Virus record (IMG/VR): IMGVR_UViG_3300020404_000058
Coordinates: 1-26,297 of that record
Strand: one strand, 5' to 3'
Source of the DNA: a virus
DNA: 26,297 bases
The notes under the pieces: generated by a model
Seen by the model: only the letters and a program-made list of their open reading frames with translations
Databases searched by the model: none
Told to the model about the DNA's origin: nothing
Shown: positions 15,388 through 23,758 of the stretch, piece after piece
Layout of the letters: the number at the start of each line of letters is the position of its first letter
Numbering within the stretch: the stretch's first letter is position 1
Program-made: the position numbers and the translations under genes

Positions 15388-18300
15388 ATGAACACGTTTT
15401 ACGGATCGCCCCTTTTGTTTGGATCTAACATGTCAGGTCAAATCCGTGCAAACCTGCTAGATCCCAACAGGCAAGACCCCAAGGCTTACGCTGCTAAACA
15501 CTCTTCTGTCGCGGCTCCTTTAGGGCCACAAGGACCACAAGATCCTCCGCGTAGTTTTGACAGTATTAAAGCGGAGTATTTGGCAAACAGAGCGTCTTCA
15601 GAAGAGTTTCTGCGTGAGTTTCCGACGCTTTCAGCCAACCTAGCCAACAAAGATTTTGTTGCGCTTGCTTACGACGACATTGGCAACCTGATTGAAACAG
15701 AGGGTTGGTGGAATCAAGTTGCTAACGGTTACGCGGTTGCTCGCAACACTGTCGAAATCGGGCAACTAGGCACTGGGGCCATGTTGGACGAGCGTGACCT
15801 TCGTCCTTACGAGCGCCAAAAACTGCGCCGTATGCGTGACCTGCAACGAGCGCACATGCAAAGCGAGCCAGGGTGGGTGGCTGCTGCAGCAGAACTTGTA
15901 GGGACCATGCAAGAGACATTGGTCTACTCAGGCGGCGTAGGCTTAACCCTTGCCAAGATACCTCCTCTTGCGCCTTTGGCTCCAATTGCAGCGGGGGTCA
16001 CTGCATTTGCTACGAGCTTCAACCTTGAAGCAGGCAACTTGTATGCAGAATTAGTAACCGAACTAGGTTACACGCCTGCACAGGCCAAGCAAATTAGCCA
16101 AGAGTATGGGGCTTACATTGCAGGCTTTGAATCTTTAGGTCTTCGAGGTGCTTCAGCGGGCCTGCGTGGATTGGGCCGTGAATTACTTAAGGGCAAAGGA
16201 AGCCCATTCTTAAACAAGCGTGACTTTGCTAAAGCCTTCAAACAGGTCGTAGTTAAAGACTTTGGTGTTAAGGGAGTTTTAGGGGAATCTGGGACTGAAG
16301 GTGTTCAGGAGGTCTTAACGGAAGCTGCTAAAGTCAAAGCCTCAGAACAGTATCAACCAGACAACCTCTACGAACCGGAATACTACGAGGCTTTCAGCCA
16401 AGCGTTTGTTCACACAGCAAAAGGCATGGTTGTGCTTGGTGGCATTCCTGCTGCTGCCCGGCTAGTGCGTGACACTGTGCGTGCTGCTGAGACGTTGCAC
16501 GACGAGAAAAAAGCAAGGCGAGCCGCTGAGCTTCGTCAACAGGCGTTGGTGCCACAGGCGCACGATCAAGTAGATGCAGAGTCAGGTGAGTCTTCAACTT
16601 ACGATCGCTACTACCTACGCGCCGAAGGGTTTTTAGATACTCTTAGGCAGATTGAGGAAGCGGAAGCGGCTCAAGGTTTGCCTGCTGGACAGTTCCGTGA
16701 GCAAGTAGAGCGTGAACAGCCTGGGTTAATTGCCAAACTAGAAGAAGCAGCAGGCCGCGAAGGCGATGTAGAGATGTCAAAGACGGACTTTGACAGGCTC
16801 TTTGCCAAGACTGAGAAGAAGACTTACGAGGTCTTGTTCCAGCATGTTGCTTTTATGGAAGGCGGGCTAACAACGTTGGAAAGCAAGGCGTTGATGAACA
16901 TCCGCGACCGTGTCATGTCAGACATGGACAAGGAGAGCAAGGAAGCCTTGGAAAACATGAAGGCTTTCGAGGAAGAGGTTGAAGCTGTCCGGCAAGAAAT
17001 TGAAGATCAATTGTCTTCACAGATTGGCGAGGAAGCGGCCAAGGGTTTAGACGCTTCTGCTAGCAGCACATTGTTGATGGCGTTTGTTCGGCGCGGAGCG
17101 GCTGTTTTGAACATCAGCCCCCGAGAGTTTGTTCAGAAATACATGCCACAAGTTGCTCAACAACCTCTAAACCAGCAGAAGGCAGACGAGGCTCAGGCCC
17201 AGCAGCAAACCCAACAGCAGACCGAGCAGCAACAGGTAGAAGTCAATAACGACGACCTCAAGGAGATGACCAAGTCGCAACTTCGTGCAGAGGCGAAGAA
17301 GCACCCTGGCGTCAAACGCAACGGCAAGGGGGTTACTGTCGATTCCCTTATCCAAGGGATTACGGAAGCGCGTGCAGCGGAGGCTCAAGCCCAGCAACGA
17401 CCTCAAACAGACACCCTAGATTCCGGCACCCTCTACAGCAAGGAGGGCGGTCGGACTCAAGCAAGAACAACAAAGTATGATGTTGCGCGCCAGCAGTTAG
17501 AAAACATCGCGTTGATTGAAAAGGCAGGCAAAATCGACACTCTTAGCGATGCAGAAGTTACAACTCTATACGACTCCCTTAAAAACGTAGGCTTCCAAAC
17601 TCAAGACGTAAGAACTCAACGTAGTGTTCTGCTTAACCTGCAAGGTAGAAGGGAGCAATACGAAGCAACTGTTGCCCAAGAATCGGAGTATGAAACACTC
17701 AAACTAAGGCAAGAGATTTCTCTCGGGTTTATTAGAGGATACGCCGCAGACGGGAAGGCTGGCGAGACTCGAATGAGCAATGACTTTGCTGATTCAGAGT
17801 CTGGGCTAAGAAAGGCTTTAGACGAATACGAGCGCCTAACTGGAGACGTTCTGCAAGAGTCTGAACTTGTCGGCATGATCCGCGATGTTCGCGGCAAGAC
17901 CATGCGCGCCGACAAAGCAGAGCAGCAAGACTCTGACGAAAGCTACCGTCGCAAAGCAGAGGGCTTAGAAGCAAAGCGGTCAGACATGGACATAGATGAC
18001 ATGTCGCGGCGCAAAAAATATGAAGCGGCGTATGGCATTTGGGAGGGTCGAGAAGCAACGCCACAAGGCATTTTCACAGGCGTTAGTGAGGATGTCTCAC
18101 GAACCTTTACCCTCTATAGCAAGGAGGGCGATCAGAAGCGCAAAACTCTAGGCACCGCCTCTTTCGAGGGCACGGACGCTATCCAGAAGATCCTGCTTGA
18201 CCCCGACGCCAAGCCAACAACTCTGATGCATGAGTTGATGCACTGGAACTTGGAGTTCTTGTCTGTGACTGGTTTGGCTATTGAGCAGAAGCCAGAGTCC

Positions 18301-21300
18301 GAGCGCACGGCCCTAGAGAAGCAGAACCTCAAGGACATCCAAGAACTGCTGAAGTGGGCTGGCTACGAAGGCACGTTGGAAGGCTGGCGCAACATGAGTC
18401 TTGATCAGCGTCGCCCGTTCCACGAAGCGATTGCAGCTTCTTTTGAACTGTATTTGTATGACCCTAATAAGTCTGCGCCGACCCCGCAGTTGAAGAGCAT
18501 CTTTGCGCGGCTAATCAAGTATCTGACTACGACCTACAAAGAGTTGGTTGTTAAGTTTCAAAAGGAATACGAGGACGAGTTCAAAAGGCCACTGCCGGGT
18601 TTGAACGAAGATGTCCGCGCAATCTTCGGACGCATGATGTCTGCCGAGCGGGACACGATGGCGTTCTTTGATGAGCACGACCTAAGCGCCATGATGGTTA
18701 CCCGCGAAGAGTGGGAAGCTGCTGGTCGAGATCCAAAGGATTACGAAGAATACGATCGCGAGTTCAAGGCTGCGCTAGCAGAATCGCAAGCAGAACTGAC
18801 TCAGCGCAGGATGGAGGAAATTGGCTGGCAAGGCCGTGCCCGTGAGCGAACGGCTGGAAAGATTCGGGGACAGCGTCGGCGCACGGAGTCGAAAGTTAGA
18901 GATGACATGGAAGAAGAAGTCCGCACGACTCGCGTCTTCCAACTTCGCAGCTTTATCTCTAACGGCTTCTATCAAGACACTAAGGCAGGAAGAGTCTCGC
19001 CAGACAAGGTGCCTAGCACACGCCTTAGTTATGAGCAGGTGGCTGCTATCGACGAGGAGATGGCGGTCGAACTTGCTAAGATGGGCTTGCTTAAGAGGCA
19101 GAACGGTTTGCCACTGGACGCAGCCCGCAAAATGTTCGGCTACGAGAGCAACGAGGAGATGCTGTTGGAACTCTCGGAGTCTCGCTCAATCCAAGGAGAG
19201 ATCGACTACCGCGTTGACCGCTACATGATTGAGGAGCAGTCAGGATTGACTGACCCCGTCTTGATTGAGGAGCGCATCCAAGCAGCGATTCACAGCCGAG
19301 CAAGAGAAAGGATGATCGGCTTAGAACTGAAATACATCCTGAACAATGGGCGCAACACAAAGGCAGAACTAGACCTTGCTCGCGGCATAGCTAAGGAAAT
19401 AATTTCCAACACGCCTACGGGTGACATCAACCTAACAGCTTACAATCACGCTGCCGTTCGTGCTCGCAAGAAAGCTCTCAAGGCTCTTAAAGACGGAGAC
19501 CTTGCTGCCGCCGCTTTTGCAAAGCGTCAAGAACTAGTCAACGAAGCGTTGATTCGCGAGGGCAAGAAGGCTCGCCAAGAAGTTGGCAAACTTGTTCGGT
19601 CTAGCCGCCGCGTGTTTAAGGCTCAGTCTGACGAGAAACTAGCCAAGCAGAAGAAAGATGTAATCATCGTCAAAGCTCTGCGTGCCTTGTTAGTGCAGCT
19701 TGGCATTGGGTCGATTGAAGGTGATCCTGTGGCGTTATTGGTGCGCTTCTCGCAGCACGACCCTGAGTTCTTTGCAGCTATAGCCAAGGAGATTGGATAC
19801 TTCCAAGGATTGGAACTGCAAGGTCCGGTGACTGGCGATCGTCGAAAGCAGATCGAGCGAATGAAGTTGGCCGATGTTCAGCGTTTGCGCGAACTGATCA
19901 ATGTCTGGATGAAACGAGCGAGCGACGTTCGATCAGCCGAACTGGAGGGTCGGAAAGAAGACGTTGAGACGATGCAGCAAGAACTGCTGGATCAAATCTC
20001 TACTATCCCGGTAGACCCAGATGCCTCTGCAAGGAAAAATAGCATTTGGTCTAACATCCGAGATTACTTCTCAGACCTCATTCGTTTTGAACACCTGTTC
20101 CGGCGCATCGACCAGGGTCAGATAGGTCCGTGGACGCGCTTGTTCGTGATGATCAAGGATGCTGGCAATGCTTACCGAGCAGAGAGCAAGGCATTCATGT
20201 CCAAGGACAAAGCCACGGGCAAAGGCTTTGACATGGAGGGTCGCCTTCGACAGTTAGACCTTACCATGCCAGGAGGAGAGAAGAGCATTGAGGTGACCTT
20301 CGGTGGGACAAAAGTAACTCTTGGCAGCAAAAATGCTGGAGCCAAGACGGAGATCATCCACCTAGCGATGCACTACTACGGCAACGCTAGTAACCGCGAG
20401 AGATTGGTATCTGGCTATGCTGGTGAAGACGCCACTGATGCCCAACTTCAGCGCACTGCTATCGACATTCAGAGGTTCTTGGAACAGCAGATCGCTGCTG
20501 GTGTGCTGACAAAGCAAGACTTTGAGTTTATGCAGGCGGTGTTTAATCACCTCAGTAGCGATGACATGCTGGGCCGTGCTCAAAAAGTGATGCGCGAGAC
20601 ACGTGGCTACGAGATGGAGACCATTAAATCTCAGCCGTTTCAGATCTTGTTCCCCGGCCAAGAAGGCACGACGGAGTTCAAGGGTGGATACATTCCTGTC
20701 AAGTTTGACCCAGACTTCCGACGCCAAACTGTGCAGACCTTGGAAGAAGGCGAGATGACGCTGGAGCAACAGCACGACTACATCTTGACCGTGCTGCCAG
20801 CTTTCACCAAAGACCGCTCGAAGACCCCTTCAGGCCAGCGCCTTCTTCTAGACTTGGCAAGTATCGGACACCATGCGATGGAGGTGTATCGCTACATCCA
20901 CATGACCAAGCCTGCGACCAACATCTACAGGGTAATCAACGGTCTGGACGGTCGAAGCCCTGTCGCTACTGCGTTCGTCGAGCGTTTTGGGCAAAGGGCT
21001 TACCGGAACTTGCTAAGTTGGATGAAGCGTTCTGCTTATCAGTCGTTCGAGCGTGACGACAGCCAAGTTGGGGACTTCCTCTACATGCTGGCTCGCAATG
21101 CCAACATCGGGATCATGTTCCTGAATGTTGGTAACGCTTTGCAGAACTACACAGGATTGATTATGCCGATGCGACGACTAGGCGCTCGTCGCGTGATGTC
21201 TGCTCTGACTCGCACGTTTATGAGCAAGACGATTAAGGAAGAGATTGCTGCCAAGTCGCCAGAGATGAAGGCGCGTTTAGAGCGCCAGATCTTTGACATC

Positions 21301-22182
21301 ATGGAGAACCAGCGCCGCCTGATGACTAGCGAGGATTCGGTCTGGACTAAGACTAAGGGCTGGGTTGCCAAGAACGCCTACATCTTGCAGCAGATCACGC
21401 AGAACCAAGTAGACATCGCTGTCTGGCAAGCGGCCTACAACAAGGAGACTGAGGCTGCTCTTAGCCAGGAGGGCGTGACAGAAGAAGAGGCCGAAGCAAG
21501 AGCCATTGCGTTTGCAGATAGCGTGGTGCGTAGCACGCAGATGGCTGGCGAGAAGGAGGATGTCTCGATGTTTGAGGCGAAGGGCGGTCTTTATAAAGCT
21601 TTCTTCCCTTTCAAGTCTTGGTTCGTCAACTGGATGAACAATGCCTACGCGCAGGGAGCGATCGACCTGAGCGAAAACGATCGGAACAAGGTGGCGGAAC
21701 TAGCGACCACCTACATGTATCTGCTTATGGTCCCGGCCATGCTGGCATCTGCAACCACGTTGATCGCCAGAGGCGAGGATTGGGACGATGATGATGACGG
21801 CTACAGCGACGACCTCATTGAGTTCTGGTTCCGCAGTCAGATGGATCAGGCAGTAGGTGGCATTCCGGTTGGGGCGGATGCCTGGAGGTTCTTCTCAAAC
21901 AACTGGTTCGACGACGAATACTGGAACAACCGCTTCCCGATTGCGCCTTGGCAGTCTGCCTTCGAGAGAGTGCAGAGGTCTTTAAGCAAGGCTGGCGATG
22001 ATCCCCTCAACCTAGCCTCCGAGATGGCGACCATGATGGGTGTCCCTGTGCGTGGCGTGTTCAACCGTGTGTCTCTAATTGGAGATCAACTAACTGGGGA
22101 ATTGGAGAGCGAAACCACATTTGACGCTCTCCGAGCTTTCCTGACAGGCCAGCGGAGCGACCTGCAACGGCTGAGTCAGTAA
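15388..22182 (+). CDS. Giant ejection/polyvalent virion protein with zinc-metallopeptidase motif, T7 gp16-like position
   Basis: 2264 residues, well above T7 gp16 (~1318). Residues ~158-265 hold hydrophobic helices (LTLAKIPPLAPLAPIAAGVT; YGAYIAGFESLGLRG), suiting membrane passage. A Gln-rich linker lies near 590-620, then a SAP/Rho-N-like stretch (LKEMTKSQLRAEAKKHPGVK, ~622-660). Residues ~920-1050 contain TTLMHELMHWNLEFL, with HELMH at 948-952 as a zincin HExxH. The downstream FHEAIAASFELYLYDPNKSA and IFARLIKYLTTTYKEL match the peptidase module of phage polyvalent proteins. Residues ~1860-2230 (FFPFKSWFVNWMNNAYAQGA, GEDWDDDDDGYSDDL) resemble their conserved C-terminal (LPD38-like) domain. 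No lytic transglycosylase motif was seen. It is probably packed in the head and ejected into the cell. Confidence 0.78.
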   Translation: MNTFYGSPLLFGSNMSGQIRANLLDPNRQDPKAYAAKHSSVAAPLGPQGPQDPPRSFDSIKAEYLANRASSEEFLREFPTLSANLANKDFVALAYDDIGNLIETEGWWNQVANGYAVARNTVEIGQLGTGAMLDERDLRPYERQKLRRMRDLQRAHMQSEPGWVAAAAELVGTMQETLVYSGGVGLTLAKIPPLAPLAPIAAGVTAFATSFNLEAGNLYAELVTELGYTPAQAKQISQEYGAYIAGFESLGLRGASAGLRGLGRELLKGKGSPFLNKRDFAKAFKQVVVKDFGVKGVLGESGTEGVQEVLTEAAKVKASEQYQPDNLYEPEYYEAFSQAFVHTAKGMVVLGGIPAAARLVRDTVRAAETLHDEKKARRAAELRQQALVPQAHDQVDAESGESSTYDRYYLRAEGFLDTLRQIEEAEAAQGLPAGQFREQVEREQPGLIAKLEEAAGREGDVEMSKTDFDRLFAKTEKKTYEVLFQHVAFMEGGLTTLESKALMNIRDRVMSDMDKESKEALENMKAFEEEVEAVRQEIEDQLSSQIGEEAAKGLDASASSTLLMAFVRRGAAVLNISPREFVQKYMPQVAQQPLNQQKADEAQAQQQTQQQTEQQQVEVNNDDLKEMTKSQLRAEAKKHPGVKRNGKGVTVDSLIQGITEARAAEAQAQQRPQTDTLDSGTLYSKEGGRTQARTTKYDVARQQLENIALIEKAGKIDTLSDAEVTTLYDSLKNVGFQTQDVRTQRSVLLNLQGRREQYEATVAQESEYETLKLRQEISLGFIRGYAADGKAGETRMSNDFADSESGLRKALDEYERLTGDVLQESELVGMIRDVRGKTMRADKAEQQDSDESYRRKAEGLEAKRSDMDIDDMSRRKKYEAAYGIWEGREATPQGIFTGVSEDVSRTFTLYSKEGDQKRKTLGTASFEGTDAIQKILLDPDAKPTTLMHELMHWNLEFLSVTGLAIEQKPESERTALEKQNLKDIQELLKWAGYEGTLEGWRNMSLDQRRPFHEAIAASFELYLYDPNKSAPTPQLKSIFARLIKYLTTTYKELVVKFQKEYEDEFKRPLPGLNEDVRAIFGRMMSAERDTMAFFDEHDLSAMMVTREEWEAAGRDPKDYEEYDREFKAALAESQAELTQRRMEEIGWQGRARERTAGKIRGQRRRTESKVRDDMEEEVRTTRVFQLRSFISNGFYQDTKAGRVSPDKVPSTRLSYEQVAAIDEEMAVELAKMGLLKRQNGLPLDAARKMFGYESNEEMLLELSESRSIQGEIDYRVDRYMIEEQSGLTDPVLIEERIQAAIHSRARERMIGLELKYILNNGRNTKAELDLARGIAKEIISNTPTGDINLTAYNHAAVRARKKALKALKDGDLAAAAFAKRQELVNEALIREGKKARQEVGKLVRSSRRVFKAQSDEKLAKQKKDVIIVKALRALLVQLGIGSIEGDPVALLVRFSQHDPEFFAAIAKEIGYFQGLELQGPVTGDRRKQIERMKLADVQRLRELINVWMKRASDVRSAELEGRKEDVETMQQELLDQISTIPVDPDASARKNSIWSNIRDYFSDLIRFEHLFRRIDQGQIGPWTRLFVMIKDAGNAYRAESKAFMSKDKATGKGFDMEGRLRQLDLTMPGGEKSIEVTFGGTKVTLGSKNAGAKTEIIHLAMHYYGNASNRERLVSGYAGEDATDAQLQRTAIDIQRFLEQQIAAGVLTKQDFEFMQAVFNHLSSDDMLGRAQKVMRETRGYEMETIKSQPFQILFPGQEGTTEFKGGYIPVKFDPDFRRQTVQTLEEGEMTLEQQHDYILTVLPAFTKDRSKTPSGQRLLLDLASIGHHAMEVYRYIHMTKPATNIYRVINGLDGRSPVATAFVERFGQRAYRNLLSWMKRSAYQSFERDDSQVGDFLYMLARNANIGIMFLNVGNALQNYTGLIMPMRRLGARRVMSALTRTFMSKTIKEEIAAKSPEMKARLERQIFDIMENQRRLMTSEDSVWTKTKGWVAKNAYILQQITQNQVDIAVWQAAYNKETEAALSQEGVTEEEAEARAIAFADSVVRSTQMAGEKEDVSMFEAKGGLYKAFFPFKSWFVNWMNNAYAQGAIDLSENDRNKVAELATTYMYLLMVPAMLASATTLIARGEDWDDDDDGYSDDLIEFWFRSQMDQAVGGIPVGADAWRFFSNNWFDDEYWNNRFPIAPWQSAFERVQRSLSKAGDDPLNLASEMATMMGVPVRGVFNRVSLIGDQLTGELESETTFDALRAFLTGQRSDLQRLSQ
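17428..17452 (+). repeat. Direct repeat copy 1 (25 bases, encodes TLYSKEGG)
   Basis: This 25-base stretch recurs 681 bases (227 codons) downstream at 18109-18133 with two differences (C/T at the 9th base, G/A at the 23rd). Both copies are in frame and encode TLYSKEG. They bracket an AT-richer block in the giant ejection protein gene. Confidence 0.85.
18109..18133 (+). repeat. Direct repeat copy 2 (25 bases, encodes TLYSKEGD)
   Basis: This matches 23 of 25 bases of 17428-17452. It lies just before the metallopeptidase segment. The sequence between the copies encodes a charged helical block (residues ~689-907) that could be excised or exchanged without breaking the frame. Confidence 0.85.
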
Positions 22183-22201
22183 ACTGTTTTCAGCAAACAA
22201 C

Positions 22202-22231
22202 TTGCATACCCCTTGCGCCTTACCGTATTTT
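22202..22231 (+). promoter_or_regulatory. Possible promoter before the small-protein cluster
   Basis: This is the only non-coding gap (64 bases) downstream of the ejection genes. TTGCAT (22202-22207) and TATTTT (22226-22231) are separated by 18 bases and could serve as sigma70-type -35 and -10 boxes. The start codon follows 15 bases after the -10 box. The -10 match is mediocre, and no Shine-Dalgarno is evident. Confidence 0.28.
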
Positions 22232-22246
22232 TGAGACACTACCAAT

Positions 22247-22738
22247 ATGGCATCCACCATTACAGCAGCCACCCTGACCGTGACCATCACGGAGGCGATC
22301 ACCCTCAACGGGTCTGCTCAGGGTGCGACCAACACGGTCACCGTTGACAACGTCAACGAGATCTCGAAGAGGATCGTCACCGTTCCTACCACGGAGTCGG
22401 GACTGCTTGGCTTTTCCACTACGTTGGAGACGGACCTTGCCAAGAGCTACCTAGCGGGTCAGTTCGACGAGGACGATGTCCGCTACATCCGCATCACAAA
22501 CAAAGATGACACCAACCATGTCTTGCTCACGTTCAAAAGCGAGGGCAACCATGAGTTCGCAGTCATCGTAGACAAGGGTCACTCCTTCATTTACCCGTGC
22601 GATATGGCGGGCGGATGCAAAGACACGATGGACGCTGGCACTTCTGCCTTGACCGTCGCCCTTGAGGATCTTGTAGATATTACGGCCACAGCCAACTCTG
22701 CTGCGGTCGATCTTGAAGTGTTTGTTGCGAGCTTATAG
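22247..22738 (+). CDS. Beta-rich virion-type protein of unknown function
   Basis: 163 residues, Thr/Val/Asp-rich. It opens with ATLTVTITEAITLNGSAQGA, followed by NEISKRIVTVPTTESGLLGF and DDVRYIRITNKDDTNHVLLT, and later FAVIVDKGHSFIYPCDM. The all-beta pattern and the phrase RITNxDDTN recur, as I recall, in small proteins of uncultured marine phages encoded near structural genes. A decoration or tail-associated structural protein is plausible. It follows a short gap with a possible promoter and may head a separate unit with the basic-protein genes. Confidence 0.6.
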   Translation: MASTITAATLTVTITEAITLNGSAQGATNTVTVDNVNEISKRIVTVPTTESGLLGFSTTLETDLAKSYLAGQFDEDDVRYIRITNKDDTNHVLLTFKSEGNHEFAVIVDKGHSFIYPCDMAGGCKDTMDAGTSALTVALEDLVDITATANSAAVDLEVFVASL

Positions 22739-22740
22739 CC

Positions 22741-22869
22741 ATGATGAAGAAGACCGGAAAGAAGTCCCCTGCCAAGAAGACCATGCCCGCCAAGATTGCC
22801 AAGAAGATGGGCAAGAAGGCAGGCAAGAAGCCCATGAAGAAGATGGGTGGTGGCCGTAGAGGCTACTGA
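22741..22869 (+). CDS. Very small Lys-rich basic protein (42 aa)
   Basis: 42 residues, of which 16 are Lys. It reads MMKKTGKKSPAKKTMPAKIA, then alternating Lys pairs with Gly, Ala and Met, ending GGGRRGY. The SPAKK and KAGKK motifs resemble tails of histone H1-like proteins. It starts 2 bases after the previous stop (either of two adjacent ATGs), and its TGA overlaps the next start. Non-specific DNA or RNA binding is very likely from charge alone; the function is unknown. Confidence 0.62.
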   Translation: MMKKTGKKSPAKKTMPAKIAKKMGKKAGKKPMKKMGGGRRGY

Positions 22870-23039
22870 TGGCTGCTAAGAAGAAGGGTGCTGGCCTGAC
22901 TGCCCGTCAGGAAGCCGCCATGAAGCGGCACTCCAAGCACCACACTTCCAAGCACATGAAGGAGATGACCCGGTTGATGAAGTCGGGCTCTACCTTCACT
23001 GCTGCTCACAAGAAGGCGATGAAGAAGGTAGGCAAGTAG
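22869..23039 (+). CDS. Small basic Lys/His-rich protein (56 aa)
   Basis: 56 residues: MAAKKKGAGLTARQEAAMKR, then HSKHHTSKHMKEMTRLMKSG, ending in FTAAHKKAMKKVGK. The pattern LTARQ...MKRHSKHH..KHM..M..LM..G..F..AH..AMKKVGK is one I recall from small proteins of marine phages with no assigned role. AGAGG at 22858-22862 lies 6 bases before the ATG, which overlaps the TGA of the previous gene. It was found by reading the sequence directly, being shorter than usual gene-calling limits. Confidence 0.68.
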   Translation: MAAKKKGAGLTARQEAAMKRHSKHHTSKHMKEMTRLMKSGSTFTAAHKKAMKKVGK

Positions 23040-23041
23040 TC

Positions 23042-23230
23042 ATGGCTGCTAAGAAGGCGAAGTCGCGGGTCAACGAGGCTGGTAACTACACCAAGCCGGG
23101 CATGCGTAAGCGTCTTTTCAACAGCATCAAGGCTGGGTCCAAGGGTGGACCTGCTGGCAAGTGGAGTGCTCGCAAGGCACAGATGCTAGCCAAGCGATAC
23201 AAGGCCGCCGGGGGTGGCTACCGTGGCTAA
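23042..23230 (+). CDS. Small basic protein (62 aa), conserved phage type
   Basis: 62 residues. It starts 2 bases after the previous stop with the same 15 bases (ATGGCTGCTAAGAAG) as its neighbour. The core NEAGNYTKPGMRKRLFNSIK then AGKWSARKAQMLAKRYKAAG and C-terminal GGGYRG form a compact Lys/Arg-rich unit. I recall the combination NYTKP.MRKRLF..IK.G.KGG..G.WSARKAQ.LA..YK from small proteins of marine phages and some bacteria. The biochemical role is not known; nucleic-acid binding is likely from charge. Confidence 0.7.
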   Translation: MAAKKAKSRVNEAGNYTKPGMRKRLFNSIKAGSKGGPAGKWSARKAQMLAKRYKAAGGGYRG

Positions 23231-23489
23231 GAAGAAGTCCCAGAAATCTCTGGAGAACTGGACTGGTCAGAAGTGGCGCACCCGTGACGGCAAGCCTGCC
23301 AAGCGCAAGACCAAGAGCGGCAAGACGGTGACTGCACGTTACCTGCCTGACGCTGCCTGGAAGAAACTCACCCCTGCCCAGCAGAGGGCTACGGACGCGA
23401 AGAAGCGTGCGGGCTCTCGCAAGGGTAAGGGGGTCGTATCCAACACCAAACCCGCGAAGAGGGCTAGTCGATCAGCCCGAGGCAAGTGA
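23223..23489 (+). CDS. Small basic protein, DUF5872-like
   Basis: 88 residues from the GTG at 23223 (MAKKKSQ); a GTG 9 bases earlier is also possible. The core NWTGQKWRTRDGKPAKRKTK, ARYLPDAAWKKLTPAQQRAT and DAKKRAGSRKGKGVVSNT matches my memory of DUF5872 proteins (TRDGKPA, ARYLP..AW..LTP, T..KK.AG...G.QFV.NT). Function unknown. It begins inside the previous gene (8-base overlap) and its TGA overlaps the next GTG. The Lys/Arg-rich C-terminus (AKRASRSARGK) extends past the core. Confidence 0.68.
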   Translation: MAKKKSQKSLENWTGQKWRTRDGKPAKRKTKSGKTVTARYLPDAAWKKLTPAQQRATDAKKRAGSRKGKGVVSNTKPAKRASRSARGK

Positions 23490-23758
23490 CTGTCAAGCGC
23501 GGCGGAGAGAAGTTCTCAGGCTACAACAAGCCCAAGAGAACACCGGGTCACGGCTCGAAGTCGCACGCTGTGCTGGCTAAGGTCGGTGACAAGGTCAAGC
23601 TGATCCGCTTCGGTCAGAAGGGCGTGAGTGGTGCGGGCAAGAACCCGAAGACAGCCAAGGGCAAAGCCCGCCGCAAGTCCTTCAAGGCCCGCCACGCGAA
23701 GAACATCGCGAAGGGCAAGATGTCAGCGGCTTACTGGGCCAACCGTGTCAAGTGGTAG
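23486..23758 (+). CDS. Small basic protein (90 aa), conserved family
   Basis: 90 residues from a GTG in the GTGA overlap. The whole length is a recognisable conserved unit: FSGYNKPKRTPGHGSKSHAV, LAKVGDKVKLIRFGQKGVSG, then KARRKSFKARHAKNIAKGKM and SAAYWANRVKW. This is widespread in phages and some bacteria with no established function. KLIRFGQ looks like a small beta hairpin and RRKSFKARHAKN a basic helix. It is the last of five Lys-rich genes and ends convergently, 11 bases inside the 3' end of the minus-strand gene. Confidence 0.75.
   Translation: MTVKRGGEKFSGYNKPKRTPGHGSKSHAVLAKVGDKVKLIRFGQKGVSGAGKNPKTAKGKARRKSFKARHAKNIAKGKMSAAYWANRVKW

Noticed and set aside
15388-22182. Giant gene considered as an N4-type virion RNA polymerase
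   Set aside because: No single-subunit RNA polymerase motifs were seen. The zincin motif and polyvalent-type C-terminus plus gp14/gp15 neighbours fit an ejection protein.
22183-22246. Intrinsic terminator after the giant ejection gene
   Set aside because: Only a 4-base stem (GTTT/AAAC) with no T-run. Not enough to support termination.
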